Shown: positions 63,895 through 64,000 of the stretch, piece after piece | Numbering within the stretch: the stretch's first letter is position 1 | Layout of the letters: every line of letters begins with the position of its first letter | Assembly: GCA_946406115.1 (NCBI GenBank) | Contig: OX291549.1 | Location: 17,755,901-17,819,900, forward strand | DNA length: 64,000 nucleotides | Source of the DNA: Apoda limacodes | Lineage: Eukaryota > Arthropoda > Insecta > Lepidoptera > Limacodidae | Direction: 5' to 3' | Program-made: the position numbers and the translations under genes | The notes under the pieces: generated by a model | Told to the model about the DNA's origin: nothing | The model's database searches: none | The model's input: only the letters and a program-made list of their open reading frames with translations

Positions 63895-64000
63895 GACTTT
63901 AAAACTGTCAAAAACAAATAATGTGGAACTGCTCAAGCTCAACTGTTCTGGCGTGTCTCAAGGTGGTATTCTTTCACCTTTCCTATTTTTTATGTTTATC
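63895..64000 (+). pseudogene. Non-LTR RT fragment running off the window
   Basis: The frame ends CSGVSQGGILSPFLFFMFI, which is the conserved RT block before the catalytic YADD/FADD motif in LINEs. The upstream part of the RT is absent, so the fragment is 5'-truncated or starts in flanking DNA. The rest lies beyond base 64000. Confidence 0.6.

Overview
The window looks like repeat-dense intergenic DNA from a moth or butterfly (Lepidoptera). It is AT-rich and carries tRNA- and 5S-derived SINEs, RTE-type LINE tails and interspersed repeats of kinds I associate with lepidopteran genomes. Almost every recognisable coding sequence belongs to a mobile element. I found no complete host gene. The only host candidates are a TATA-preceded possible first exon near 33.2-33.4 kb (minus) and a weak GC-rich ORF near 62.2 kb.

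Region 1 (303-16645) is a nest. A BEL/Pao LTR retrotransposon lies on the minus strand, with long LTRs (left 303-1819, right starting 7364) that are almost identical. Its gag-pro-RT-RNase H frame (7315-2984) is separated from the integrase frame (ending 1786) by a 1-nt frameshift. Two non-LTR elements have inserted into its right LTR. One is an internally deleted Jockey-like element (about 7791-10072, minus) joining ORF1 directly to the catalytic block of RT. The other is a full-length Jockey-clade element with intact ORFs (10417-15924, plus), a 9-bp target duplication, no poly(A) tail and five consecutive stem-loops at its 3' end.

Region 2 (16.6-36.8 kb) is AT-rich and gene-poor. It holds decayed LINE coding pieces (17944-18551 and 33889-35140, both minus), SINEs, several MITEs and interspersed repeats. 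A TIR-bounded element near 35872-36579 carries a broken SAP-domain gene start.

Region 3 (36880-49799) is the most interesting part: a 12.92-kb Polinton/Maverick with a perfect 6-bp target duplication (GACATA) and about 1.29-kb terminal inverted repeats. Its core genes are all on the minus strand: protein-primed DNA polymerase B, packaging ATPase, two small glycine-rich or basic virion-type proteins, an unknown 261-aa protein, chromodomain integrase, penton-type minor capsid, major capsid and adenovirus-type protease. The genes from the ATPase to the major capsid are packed like a bacterial operon, with TAATG or ATGA stop-start overlaps. A two-exon gene of 155 codons is present intact in both inverted repeats, each copy reading inward from its own TATA box. 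The only break seen in the core genes is one frameshift in the polymerase.

Region 4 (49.8-64 kb) contains a 7977-bp foldback-like element (52961-60937) with an 8-bp target duplication (AACTTACT). Its inverted ends carry arrays of a 104-bp unit. The interior holds a two-exon FLYWCH zinc-finger gene, which makes a Mutator/Phantom-like origin a reasonable hypothesis. It is flanked by RTE ORF tails (52520-52940 minus; 63356-63683 plus), a hAT-type MITE with 8-bp duplication (62371-62734) and the start of another non-LTR RT fragment at the right edge.
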